Positions 47,747 to 56,284 of a DNA stretch of 64,000 nucleotides are shown one piece after another. The notes below the pieces were generated by a model. The model saw only the letters and a list, made by a program, of their open reading frames with translations. It did no database searches and was not told the DNA's origin. The stretch's first letter is position 1. Each line of letters begins with the position of its first letter. The DNA comes from Tumebacillus permanentifrigoris (GTDB lineage Bacteria > Bacillota > Bacilli > Tumebacillales > Tumebacillaceae), in the NCBI RefSeq assembly GCF_003148565.1, contig NZ_QGGL01000018.1, positions 1 to 64,000 of the forward strand. The letters run 5' to 3'. The position numbers were made by a program, and so were the translations under genes.

Positions 47747-48307
47747 TTACCGTCCGGTGCGGGCGGCCCAATCCTCATCGAGGATCGCCCAGCTTTCAAG
47801 GTCTTCCCACCGGCCTTCGACCAGCAGGCTTTTGCGCATGATCCCTTCAAACGTGAATCCGCACTTCTCCACCACGCGCTTGGACCCGATGTTGATCGGC
47901 ATGATCCCGGCTTCGATGCGGTGCAGGTCGAGGTGCTCAAATCCAAACTTCACACACAACCGCGCCGCCTCGCTGCCATATCCCTGTCCATTGTGCGCTT
48001 GATCTAGCGTGTACCCGATCATCGCACTCTGGCGCGGCCCCCGTGTGACGAAGTTCAAGGCAATCCGACCCACCAACTCGTCCGTCTCTAGCAAGAACAC
48101 GCCAAACGGATACGCTTCCCCCCGCTCCTGCGCGTGTCGTCCACGCTCCAATTGCGCCATGATCTGCGCGATGTTCAGACTGCGATCCGGCATGGTCGGT
48201 TCGAATTGGGCAAAAAACGCTTGGTTGCGTTCTTGATAAGCCAACACCACCCTTGCATCACCGGCATCCATCGGTCTCAAGTAGATTCGCTCTCCGACGA
48301 GTTTCAT
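47747..48307 (-). CDS. GNAT acetyltransferase, RimJ/RimL type
   Basis: A 186-residue protein. IYLRPMDAGDARVVLAYQER, FGVFLLETDELVGRIALNFV, IGYTLDQAHNGQGYGSEAAR (acetyl-CoA loop) and NIGSKRVVEKCGFTFEGIMR match the RimJ/RimL family, which acetylates protein N-termini or small molecules. Start at the ATG at 48307. The frame is open eight codons upstream. Confidence 0.88.
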   Translation of the reverse strand: MKLVGERIYLRPMDAGDARVVLAYQERNQAFFAQFEPTMPDRSLNIAQIMAQLERGRHAQERGEAYPFGVFLLETDELVGRIALNFVTRGPRQSAMIGYTLDQAHNGQGYGSEAARLCVKFGFEHLDLHRIEAGIMPINIGSKRVVEKCGFTFEGIMRKSLLVEGRWEDLESWAILDEDWAARTGR

Positions 48308-48470
48308 CTCCGCTGCAACCCCTTCCCTCATGCTTCGTCCCGTTTTCTACTTGGCACATATTTCCTGATATTGTATCATGAACCTCTCATGGAGAAAACA
48401 GCGGAGGTTTTTTTGCGCAGACCTGATATACTAACTCTGACAATCCAGAATCTTCGCAAGGAGGTGACTT

Positions 48471-49250
48471 ATGACATTTCCCATTTACATACACCTCGGC
48501 CCCTTGTCGATCCACCCGCACTTTTTGTTCGAGAGCTTGGCGTACTTCATCGGTTTCCGCGTCTATCTCTACACGCGCAACAAGGAACGCATCCCGATGG
48601 AGAAGTCGATGTACATCCTGCTCGGCATGATCCTCGGCGGGGCGTTGGGCTCGAAGGCGCTGTACTGGTTGGAAGACCCGATCGCCACATGGAACCATCT
48701 CACCGATCCCTTCTACTTAATGGAAGGCAAGACGATCGTCGGCGGCTTGCTTGGGGGCTTGCTCGGCGTCGAACTCGCCAAAAAGCTCGTCGGTTGGAAC
48801 CAACGCACAGGTGACGATTTCACGATCCCACTGATCGTCGGCCTCTCGCTCGGACGCATCGGGTGTTTCCTGACCGGGCTCGACGACCATACCTATGGCA
48901 CTCCGACCACGTGGATCACCGGCATCGACTTTGGCGATGGCATCCTCCGCCACCCGACGCAACTCTATGAGATCGCGTTCCTCTGGGTGCTCGGCGCGGT
49001 CTTGTTGGTGTTGAAAAAACGCCGCTTCCTGCCCAACGGCGGAATCTTCCAACTGTTCATGCTCAGCTATCTGCTGTTCCGGCTCGGCATCGACTCGATC
49101 AAGCCGACCCTGCATCCGTACTGGATCTTCAACAACGTCCAACTGGCCGCGATCGCCGGTTTGATTCACTACATCAACCTCATCCGCCAATGGCCTCGAA
49201 AGGGAGACAACACATGCCTAAAAACCGGCCCTACATCTTCTACGAACTGA
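48471..49250 (+). CDS. divergent Lgt-like (prolipoprotein diacylglyceryl transferase family) membrane protein
   Basis: A 259-residue polytopic protein of the Lgt family (IHLGPLSIHPHFLFESLAYF start, RHPTQLYEIAFLWVLGAVLL, and LSLGRIGCFL). Two key features of true Lgt are changed: the GGLLG region lacks the catalytic His usually found in xFHGGLLG (here KTIVGGLLG), and GRIGNF is GRIGCF. It is therefore probably not the housekeeping enzyme. It overlaps the following radical SAM gene by 37 bases, so the two are coupled. I infer that it handles a phosphatidylglycerol-derived lipid for the radical SAM enzyme. Confidence 0.8.
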   Translation: MTFPIYIHLGPLSIHPHFLFESLAYFIGFRVYLYTRNKERIPMEKSMYILLGMILGGALGSKALYWLEDPIATWNHLTDPFYLMEGKTIVGGLLGGLLGVELAKKLVGWNQRTGDDFTIPLIVGLSLGRIGCFLTGLDDHTYGTPTTWITGIDFGDGILRHPTQLYEIAFLWVLGAVLLVLKKRRFLPNGGIFQLFMLSYLLFRLGIDSIKPTLHPYWIFNNVQLAAIAGLIHYINLIRQWPRKGDNTCLKTGPTSSTN

Positions 49251-50644
49251 CCAACTCGATCTGTTCCACCTGTCTGCAAAAAGTCGAAGCGAAAGTGGTC
49301 ATCCAAGACAACCACGTCTACTTGCACAAGCATTGCTTCACACACGGCCCGGAGAAAGTGCTGATTTCCACCGATGCGGACTACTACAAACTTTGCCGCG
49401 AGTACCTGAAACCGTCGGAGATGCCCCAAGTGTGGAACACCCCGATCAAGTACGGCTGCCCCTACGACTGCGGGCTCTGCCCGGATCATGAGCAGCACAG
49501 TTGCCTAACTTTGGTCGAAGTCATCGACAAGTGCAACCTGCAATGCCCGATCTGTTATGCCGAATCCTCCCCGCAACAGGAAAAAATCCGCACTCTTGAA
49601 GAGATCGACCGGATGTTCGACGCGATCGTGCGCAACGAAGGCGAGCCGGACATCGTGCAGATCAGCGGCGGTGAACCGACGATCCACCCGCAGTTTTTTG
49701 AAATTCTCGATCTGGCGAAAACCAAGCCGATCAAGCATCTGATGGTCAACACCAACGGGGTCCGCATCGCACAGGATCGCGAGTTTGCGAAGCGCTTGGC
49801 CGACTACATGCCTGGGTTTGAACTGTACTTGCAGTTCGATTCCTTCGAGCAGGACGCGTTGCGCGAATTGCGCGGGGCCGACCTGACGGAGATCAGACGC
49901 AAGGCGATCGAGCACCTCAACGAATTCAACATCTCCACTACGCTGGTCGTGACCTTGAAAAAAGGGCTCAACGACCACGAAGTCGGCTCGATCATCCAAT
50001 ATGGGCTGCAACAGCGCTGCGTGCGCGGCGTGACGTTCCAACCGATCCAAGCGGCTGGTCGTCTGGAGGAATTCGACCCGTCGCGCGACCGTCTGACGCT
50101 CAGCGAAGTGCGCCAGATGATCATCGATCAATCGGGCGTTTTCACCCCGCAGGACATGATCCCGGTGCCGTGCCACCCGGACTGTCTCGCGATGGGCTAC
50201 GCGCTGAAAATCGGCGGCAACGTACTGCCACTGACCGGCCTGATCGAGCCGGATGTCCTGCTCCAAGGCGGGCGCAACACCATCGTGTTCGAACAGGATG
50301 AGACGCTGAAATCTCGCGTGTTCGAGCTGTTCTCGACCAACCATTCCCCAGAATCGCAAACCCTGTCGCTCAAAAACCTGCTCTGCTGCCTGCCGATGGT
50401 CGCCGTGCCTGACCAGTTGAGCTACGACAACGTGTTCCGCGTGCTGATCATGCAGTTCCTCGACCCGCACAACTTCGACGTGCGTTCGGTGAAAAAGTCC
50501 TGTGTACACATCGTCCATCCGGACGGGCGGATCATCCCCTTTGACACCTACAACATTTTTTACCGGGGGGACAAGGAAGCGCAACTGGAAGAACTGCGCA
50601 AGAAATACACGCCGCTGTATGAGAACGAACTGGAGGTGCTGTAA
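49214..50644 (+). CDS. radical SAM enzyme resembling tetraether-lipid synthase (MJ0619/Tes-like)
   Basis: A 476-residue iron-sulfur protein. An N-terminal Cys-rich part has CSTC (17, 20) and further Cys at 41 and 61. CPYDCGLC (82-89) precedes the radical SAM motif CNLQCPIC (107-114), then SGGEPTIHPQ (the SAM-binding GGE) and further Cys pairs near the C-terminus (PCHPDC, CC). The CPYDCGLCPDHEQHSC plus DKCNLQCPICYAES pattern is that of the archaeal tetraether synthase family, which joins lipid chain ends by C-C bonds. The start at 49214 has AAAGGGAG upstream. Flanked by Lgt-like and small membrane genes. Confidence 0.82.
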   Translation: MPKNRPYIFYELTNSICSTCLQKVEAKVVIQDNHVYLHKHCFTHGPEKVLISTDADYYKLCREYLKPSEMPQVWNTPIKYGCPYDCGLCPDHEQHSCLTLVEVIDKCNLQCPICYAESSPQQEKIRTLEEIDRMFDAIVRNEGEPDIVQISGGEPTIHPQFFEILDLAKTKPIKHLMVNTNGVRIAQDREFAKRLADYMPGFELYLQFDSFEQDALRELRGADLTEIRRKAIEHLNEFNISTTLVVTLKKGLNDHEVGSIIQYGLQQRCVRGVTFQPIQAAGRLEEFDPSRDRLTLSEVRQMIIDQSGVFTPQDMIPVPCHPDCLAMGYALKIGGNVLPLTGLIEPDVLLQGGRNTIVFEQDETLKSRVFELFSTNHSPESQTLSLKNLLCCLPMVAVPDQLSYDNVFRVLIMQFLDPHNFDVRSVKKSCVHIVHPDGRIIPFDTYNIFYRGDKEAQLEELRKKYTPLYENELEVL

Positions 50645-50953
50645 GTGGGTGACACAAACCGCGACGCCTCCTACAAAAAGGGCATCTGGCTCGGCGTCGG
50701 TGTTGCGGGCTTGGCTCATGCCCTGATCATGCTCGGGTTGTTTTTCCTCACTGATTTTGGTGCTGTTCCCTTCATGATCATCGGGATCGTGCAACTCGTT
50801 TACCTTGGACCGCTCTCCCTGCTGGTCTTGTTGAACAAACCCTATGGCAAAGCGATGTCGGTCGGGATCTGGTACGCGGCGGGCATCACGTTCCTGCTCA
50901 ACGCCGCTTGTTTCGGAATCGTCCTCGTCGTTGTGGCAAACAAGGACTTTTAA
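50645..50953 (+). CDS. three-helix membrane protein of the Lgt-like/radical SAM operon
   Basis: A 102-residue protein with three hydrophobic helices (GIWLGVGVAGLAHALIMLGL, PFMIIGIVQLVYLGPLSLLV, IWYAAGITFLLNAACFGIVL). Its GTG follows the TAA of the radical SAM gene directly, with GGAGGTG inside the end of that gene, so it is co-translated. No family recognised. Its place at the end of the operon suggests an accessory or anchor for the lipid-modifying enzyme. Confidence 0.75.
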   Translation: MGDTNRDASYKKGIWLGVGVAGLAHALIMLGLFFLTDFGAVPFMIIGIVQLVYLGPLSLLVLLNKPYGKAMSVGIWYAAGITFLLNAACFGIVLVVVANKDF

Positions 50954-50964
50954 CCTAGCTGGAC

Positions 50965-51004
50965 AAAAAGCGCTCGACTCCACATCGGAGTCGAGCGCTT
51001 TTTT
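50965..51004. terminator. bidirectional terminator
   Basis: AAAAAGCGCTCGACTCC / GGAGTCGAGCGCTTTTTT with a 5-base loop, after the lipid operon and before the convergent GtrA gene. Confidence 0.93.
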
Positions 51005-51419
51005 AGCGAAACGTGAAAAACTTGTGCCCAACGTAGTTTGCGATCGTGTACAGCCCGGCCCCAACCAGCACCGCGGCGTTCTCCAGCCAGCGCGGGTCGT
51101 CGGTGAAGCGCAGGAGCACCCAGTGCGCCGCCTGCAAACCGATCGAATAGGCGAGCACGTAGCTAGCCAGCATCACCACCACAAACCGCCACCAGCTCTT
51201 GCCGATGCCTTGGTTATCGCGGAACGTGAAGGTTTTGTTCAGGAAGTAGCTGACCACCGCCCCGATACAATTCCCGGCAAACGTCGCCGCCCAATACGAC
51301 AACCCCGCCAGATTCAGCAACAGATAGGTTGCCGACAAGCCGACGATCGTATTGAGCACCCCGACCAACAAAAACCGGATCAAGCTATGATGCCAAACCT
51401 TCTGTGCAAAGGAACCCAT
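51003..51419 (-). CDS. GtrA-family membrane protein
   Basis: A 138-residue protein with four hydrophobic helices: HSLIRFLLVGVLNTIVGLSA, then GNCIGAVVSYFLNKTFTFRD, and the end ANYVGHKFFTFR, all GtrA hallmarks. The family is thought to help flip polyprenyl-phosphate sugars. A GtrB-type transferase gene lies upstream on the same strand, which is the typical pairing. Confidence 0.88.
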   Translation of the reverse strand: MGSFAQKVWHHSLIRFLLVGVLNTIVGLSATYLLLNLAGLSYWAATFAGNCIGAVVSYFLNKTFTFRDNQGIGKSWWRFVVVMLASYVLAYSIGLQAAHWVLLRFTDDPRWLENAAVLVGAGLYTIANYVGHKFFTFR

Positions 51420-51502
51420 CTGAATGCCTCCAAACGAAACTGCCCAAAGCTGAATCTCTAGTACCTGTACAGCGATGAGCCCGCGTCCAAGCCGATGCTG
51501 GC

Positions 51503-52525
51503 TTAGATCGTGACGCGCTCTTCCTCGTGCTCATGCGTCTGTCCAGAGACGTAGGTTGCGTCGCCGAGCGGATCGAGGTCGATATCGAGAATGTACTTAG
51601 GACGACGCTTGGTCTCCTTATAAATCTTGCCGATGTACTCGCCGATCAAGCCGAGGCACATGATCTGCACCCCACCGATCAACCACAGCGAGACCATGAT
51701 CGACGCCCAACCCGACACCGTCACACCCGCGATCTTGGCGAACAGCGCCCAGAACCCGGCGAAGATCGAGAGCACGAACATCACAAACCCGATCACCGTC
51801 ACGAACCGAATCGGTGTCACGCTGAGCGAGGTGATGCCGTCGAACGCGAAGGCGAGCATTTTTTTCAACGGGTACTTCGACTCGCCCGCGAACCGTTCCG
51901 CCCGGTCGTAGTACACCTCTGTCGAGCGGAACCCGATCATCGGCACGATCCCGCGCAGGAACAGATTGGACTCGTCAAACCGCGCCAAGTTCTGCAGTGC
52001 GCGCTTGCTCATCAGTCGGAAGTCGGCATGGTTGAACACGATGTTCGCCCCCAAGCCCTGCATCAGCTTGTAGAAGCCCTCGGCCGTGAAGCGTTTGAAG
52101 AACGTATCGGTCGTCCGGCTTTTGCGCACGCCGTAGACCACTTCATAGCCTTCATGATACGTTTCCACCATCGCCCGAATCGCCGCCAGATCGTCTTGCA
52201 GATCCGCATCGATCGAGACAGCGATGTCGCAATTCTTTTTCGCTTTCATCAGCCCGGAGAGCAAGGCATTTTGATGCCCGGCGTTGCGCGCTAGTTTCAG
52301 CCCGGTGATGTAGCGGGATTCGCGGTTGAATTTCTCGATCAATTCCCACGTCCGATCCCGGCTCCCATCATCGACATACAAGATCACGCTGGAGAAATCG
52401 ATCAGCTCATCCTGAATCATGTCCTCCAGCACCTCGATCAAGCGCTTCGTCGTCTCGGGCAATACGTCTTCTTCGTTGTAACACGGCACCACGATACTCA
52501 GTACCGGCAACTTACTTTCTACCAT
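51503..52525 (-). CDS. GT2 bactoprenol sugar transferase, GtrB/CsbB-like
   Basis: A 340-residue enzyme: N-terminal GT-A domain with SIVVPCYNEEDVLPETTKRL, LYVDDGSRDRTW and VSIDADLQDD, then two membrane helices (FVTVIGFVMFVLSIFAGFWA and SLWLIGGVQIMCLGLIGEYI). It would make polyprenyl-phosphate glucose or a similar sugar for envelope decoration. It overlaps the upstream membrane transferase gene by 14 bases. Confidence 0.9.
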   Translation of the reverse strand: MVESKLPVLSIVVPCYNEEDVLPETTKRLIEVLEDMIQDELIDFSSVILYVDDGSRDRTWELIEKFNRESRYITGLKLARNAGHQNALLSGLMKAKKNCDIAVSIDADLQDDLAAIRAMVETYHEGYEVVYGVRKSRTTDTFFKRFTAEGFYKLMQGLGANIVFNHADFRLMSKRALQNLARFDESNLFLRGIVPMIGFRSTEVYYDRAERFAGESKYPLKKMLAFAFDGITSLSVTPIRFVTVIGFVMFVLSIFAGFWALFAKIAGVTVSGWASIMVSLWLIGGVQIMCLGLIGEYIGKIYKETKRRPKYILDIDLDPLGDATYVSGQTHEHEEERVTI

Positions 52526-53918
52526 ACAGGAACCTCCTCACCAACCAGATCATAGATGTCACCAACATCACACTGCCCAACAGATTGAACAAGAACAGAT
52601 GCTTGCCCAAGTCCGCTTCCCCGTCCCCGAGGATCGGCAGTACATATTGCGCCATCGCCATCACTTCGATGACGAGGAAGAATTCCACCAACAATTTGCC
52701 GCGCAAGGACGCAGCCCGTCGCCATTCCCAGATGGAACCCCCAGCAAATGCCACACAGAAAGCGATCAGGAACCACAGTGACTTGGGCAATACACGCGAT
52801 ACAAACTCCGTCCACTGCGTCCAGGTCTGGCTCTGCTCCAACGCTTTATGCTCTCCAGTGTTCTCATAATTACCTAAGTAATAATGCAAGTTGAAACTGC
52901 TCTTGGCACAAACTTTGAGCTTGTCCCAGAAGCGGTCCAGATGCTTGGCGTAAAATAGCACAACTTTGCCGCGCGAGATCTTGTCATAGTAGTCGCGCTT
53001 GAACTCGGCGGAGTTGAGGTCGATCGGATGCGGGACAAAATAGTCGGTGTTGGCCAATTTCGCATAATCCTCGCGAATGCCCAGCTCGCGCAAATCGGCC
53101 GCCGGGTCGGGGGAATCCTTCAACACGCCGTAAAACACCGTCTGGTAGATGTTGATGCGGTCGAACGCGTTGTAGCCAGACAGCCCCGCGGTGAACACCA
53201 ACACGACAGCCGCTGCGATCAGCACGGCTTTTTTCCACACCCGATCTGCGTAGAGCCGGAGGAAGCGCAGCAACCAGAGCACGATCAGGAAGCCGAGCAC
53301 GGCGTTTTGCACCTTCGCAGTGACGAACAGCACACCCGCCACTGTCGCGCCGACCAGCGCCCACCTCTGCGGTTGCTCGGACTCCGATGTAAGGTGCAGG
53401 GCACATCCGATCAACGCGAGCACCATCACGAACGTCGTCGCCTCGGAGAACATCGAGTTGAAGTACAGCGTAAACCCTTTGTCGGTGGTCACGAGTGCCA
53501 ACAGCGCTGCGGTCAGCCACGCCAGCCACACGTTGCGCTTGCGCATCCCAGACACGATCAGCCACACGCCCGCCAACAGCGCGAGGATGTGCAGCCCGCC
53601 GAGGAAGCGGATGTCGAACGAGGTCGTGCTGTGGAAGACCTGATTGATCCACACGGCCACTTTCAAAAACAGACTGGTGGAGGAGATATACGAACCAGGG
53701 CGGGTTCTGACAATCTCATACACCCGGTTGAAGAACCCGAAGTACTTGGCATCCCCCGTCACAACGTCTGGCAGCTTGATCCCACCCCAGACCATGATGC
53801 GTTCAAAGTCACCGTTGTTGGCGAGGCCTAGCACCGGCGAGACCAGCAGTTGCCCGATCAATACCGCGCCGATGAACAGCAGTGCCACGATTTCGACTGC
53901 AGAAAGCTTTTTTAACAT
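52512..53918 (-). CDS. polytopic membrane protein, likely GT-C sugar transferase
   Basis: A 468-residue protein with about ten hydrophobic helices and an extracellular loop of about 100 residues (containing LKDSPDPAADLRELGIREDY and GKVVLFYAKHLDRFWDKLK). It resembles the large membrane transferases that pair with GtrA/GtrB (WsfD/GtrC-type) and use the flipped lipid-sugar to modify a surface glycan. I start at the ATG at 53918 for the AGGTGATG site. A TTG nine codons upstream is possible. First gene of the three-gene sugar-transfer cluster. Confidence 0.7.
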   Translation of the reverse strand: MLKKLSAVEIVALLFIGAVLIGQLLVSPVLGLANNGDFERIMVWGGIKLPDVVTGDAKYFGFFNRVYEIVRTRPGSYISSTSLFLKVAVWINQVFHSTTSFDIRFLGGLHILALLAGVWLIVSGMRKRNVWLAWLTAALLALVTTDKGFTLYFNSMFSEATTFVMVLALIGCALHLTSESEQPQRWALVGATVAGVLFVTAKVQNAVLGFLIVLWLLRFLRLYADRVWKKAVLIAAAVVLVFTAGLSGYNAFDRINIYQTVFYGVLKDSPDPAADLRELGIREDYAKLANTDYFVPHPIDLNSAEFKRDYYDKISRGKVVLFYAKHLDRFWDKLKVCAKSSFNLHYYLGNYENTGEHKALEQSQTWTQWTEFVSRVLPKSLWFLIAFCVAFAGGSIWEWRRAASLRGKLLVEFFLVIEVMAMAQYVLPILGDGEADLGKHLFLFNLLGSVMLVTSMIWLVRRFLYGRK

Positions 53919-54044
53919 TCCGTCATCACCTAATACTTTCATCAATGTACTTCATATAGAGTAGACGAACTTTCTCATTCTAGCAATTCCCAATTTGCGA
54001 ACGAGTTGTGAGATAATAGAGAGAAAAAAGGAGTCGGAGCTTTC

Positions 54045-55595
54045 ATGAAACCGTTCATCCCTCTGCTCGCCTCCGCCGCACTCACCTGCGGCGTGCTCCT
54101 CACCGGTTGTACAAGCGATTCCCTGAAACCAGACAGCAAATTGGTGCACAAACCGCCACACGGCGTGTACTACGAGGTGTTCGTCCGCGCCTTTGCCGAT
54201 TCGAACGGCGATGGGATTGGCGACCTCAAAGGCGTTACCTCCAAACTCGATTACCTGCAAGACCTCGGGATCGAAGGGCTTTGGCTGATGCCGATCAATG
54301 CCTCCCCGAGCTACCACGGGTACGATGTGACTGACTATATGGACGTGAACCCAGACTATGGCACTCGCGATGACCTGATCGAGTTGGTGAAGGAAGCGCA
54401 CAAGCGCAACATCGCCGTGCTGCTCGATTTTGTCGTCAACCACACCTCGACCCAGCACCCTTGGTTCCAGCAGGCGGAGTCCTCGTCGACCAGCCCCTAT
54501 CGCGAATACTACCAGTGGGCGACGCCGACCACCAACACCAACGAACTCGGCGAATCCGGGCAACAGCTCTGGTACGGAAGTGCGCCCAACCAGTACTACG
54601 CCTATTTTTGGCAAGGCATGCCCGACCTGAATTTCGACAACCCGAAGGTGCGTCAGGAAATCATCAAAGCGGGCCAATTCTGGCTACACGAGATCGGCAT
54701 CGACGGGTTCCGCCTCGACGCTGCCAAACATGTCTACGCCGACGCAGATCCCGCGAAAAACATCCAATGGTGGCAAGAGTTCCGCAAAGCGATGGAGGAT
54801 GTAAAAAAAGACGTCTTCCTCGTCGGCGAAGTCTGGGATTCGCCGTACATCGTCGCACCGTATCTGAAAGGGCTGAACTCAACGTTCAACTTCAACCTCT
54901 CCAAACAGTTGCTCGACACAGCCAAGGGCGAGTATGATCCGGGGATTGTCTCAAATTTGATCGACGTACACAAACTCTATGAAGAGACCGCAGGCAAGGA
55001 ATACATCGACTCCACTTTCCTCACCAACCACGACATGGATCGCACGGTGAGCCAATTGGACGACAACCTCGACCATGCCAAAGTGGCCGCGTCGCTGTTG
55101 CTCACGTTGCCTGGGGACCCGTTCGTGTACTATGGCGAGGAGATCGGCCTGCGCGGTCGCAAGCCGGACGAAGGGATTCGCGAGCCGATGCTGTGGAAAA
55201 AAGACGCGAACGCCGCCGAGCAAACGCACTGGGAAGTCAGCCGCTGGAACGCAGACGCGTCCGCCCGTTCGGTGGAAGAGGAACAAGCGGACAACAATTC
55301 GCTGTACCAGCATTACAAAAAGCTGATCCACGCTCGCCGCAGCAGTGAAGTCCTCGTGCGTGGCGACCTCGTCGACGTGCCGTCCCTGCAGGTCCAAGGA
55401 CTGATCGCCTTCAAACGAACGCTTGGTGACCAATCGCTCCTCGTCCTCCAGAACCTGAGCCCCAAACCGCAAGTCGTTGCGCTCGGCCAAGACCTCTCCG
55501 CGTACCAAAAAACCTACTTCTCCACCAATCCCGACACCCAGTTGAAAAGCGGCACCCTCACCCTGTCACCGTACTCGACAATCATCCTCCAATAA
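54045..55595 (+). CDS. alpha-amylase family (GH13) lipoprotein
   Basis: A 516-residue lipoprotein: lipobox LLTGC (Cys about 22), then a GH13 domain with all four conserved regions: LLDFVVNHTS, GFRLDAAKHV (catalytic Asp), LVGEVWDSPY (acid Glu), and FLTNHDMDRTV (transition-state Asp). The closest types are oligo-alpha-glucosidase-like or cyclomaltodextrinase-like enzymes acting at the cell surface on starch-derived sugars. Single gene with its own terminator. Confidence 0.92.
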   Translation: MKPFIPLLASAALTCGVLLTGCTSDSLKPDSKLVHKPPHGVYYEVFVRAFADSNGDGIGDLKGVTSKLDYLQDLGIEGLWLMPINASPSYHGYDVTDYMDVNPDYGTRDDLIELVKEAHKRNIAVLLDFVVNHTSTQHPWFQQAESSSTSPYREYYQWATPTTNTNELGESGQQLWYGSAPNQYYAYFWQGMPDLNFDNPKVRQEIIKAGQFWLHEIGIDGFRLDAAKHVYADADPAKNIQWWQEFRKAMEDVKKDVFLVGEVWDSPYIVAPYLKGLNSTFNFNLSKQLLDTAKGEYDPGIVSNLIDVHKLYEETAGKEYIDSTFLTNHDMDRTVSQLDDNLDHAKVAASLLLTLPGDPFVYYGEEIGLRGRKPDEGIREPMLWKKDANAAEQTHWEVSRWNADASARSVEEEQADNNSLYQHYKKLIHARRSSEVLVRGDLVDVPSLQVQGLIAFKRTLGDQSLLVLQNLSPKPQVVALGQDLSAYQKTYFSTNPDTQLKSGTLTLSPYSTIILQ

Positions 55596-55604
55596 GCCAG
55601 AAAA

Positions 55605-55638
55605 AAGCCCCCCGGCTCCACTAGGAGTCGGGGGGCTT
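55605..55638. terminator. terminator
   Basis: AAGCCCCCCGGCTCC / GGAGTCGGGGGGCTT, 10 bases after the amylase gene. It may also serve the convergent gene at 55663. Confidence 0.88.
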
Positions 55639-55662
55639 GCTTGACGTAATGGCTTGTCCAAC

Positions 55663-56121
55663 TTAGACGCGCACGAGTTTCTCCGCTTCCTCAATCAGGC
55701 GGTTGGTCGCGATGCCGAGATGATCATACGCTTTGCGCTTGGTATCGGAATAGGTCTTTTCGCAGAAGTGCTTTTCGATTTTGTCGAGGCCCATCTTTTG
55801 ACCAAGGCGGGTCATCTGCATCATCATCGTGACACGGCCTTGGATGACGGCGATCTTGTCACCCTCTGTCAGGTTGGCCACGAACCATTGTTGCAACTCG
55901 CCCCACTTCTCCGTCACTTGCGGTGTGAATGCAGTTGCGCCCTCTTGGGACATCGCGTAGTTGTCCACGATGATCTTCAAACTGCCGTTTGCACGCTTCG
56001 CACGGCTTACTGCGTCCTGAATCGACTTGACAGACTCAACAACCTCTTCGTACTCGAGTCGCCCCAGAATGGCCCATGCGATGACATCCCCGGTGGTCTC
56101 GATCTTAAAGTTCTTCGACAT
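55663..56121 (-). CDS. hypothetical protein
   Basis: A 152-residue soluble protein of mixed alpha/beta pattern: NFKIETTGDVIAWAILGRLE, then RANGSLKIIVDNYAMSQEGA and a helical end. The strand-helix order and SLKIIVDN resemble STAS or SpoIIAA-like domains, but I cannot confirm a family. GAGGGTATCT upstream of the ATG. Single gene. Confidence 0.6.
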   Translation of the reverse strand: MSKNFKIETTGDVIAWAILGRLEYEEVVESVKSIQDAVSRAKRANGSLKIIVDNYAMSQEGATAFTPQVTEKWGELQQWFVANLTEGDKIAVIQGRVTMMMQMTRLGQKMGLDKIEKHFCEKTYSDTKRKAYDHLGIATNRLIEEAEKLVRV

Positions 56122-56241
56122 TAGATACCCTCCTGCGAAAAGTTAATGGATAACTCTTTGACTAATTGATTCTATTTTATCATATAAAAAGCATACGTAA
56201 AGATGCAAAACGAAAATAAAAGCTAATTTTGTCATAAAATA

Positions 56242-56270
56242 GAGCTCGACTGTCGAAGACAGCCGAGCCC
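56242..56270 (-). terminator. terminator of the heme-oxygenase-like gene
   Basis: GAGCTCGACTGTC / GACAGCCGAGC with loop GAA, then T-rich on the minus strand. Confidence 0.8.
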
Positions 56271-56284
56271 ATGCTTGGAGACGA

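Noticed and set aside
48383-48416. AACCTC...GAGGTTTTTT hairpin before the Lgt-like gene
   Set aside because: The stem is short with a long loop and no plus-strand gene precedes it, so I did not call it a terminator. A leader attenuator cannot be excluded.
49505-51064. 519-codon minus-strand frame opposite the radical SAM gene
   Set aside because: It crosses a strong terminator and the end of the convergent GtrA gene, and has no recognisable motif.
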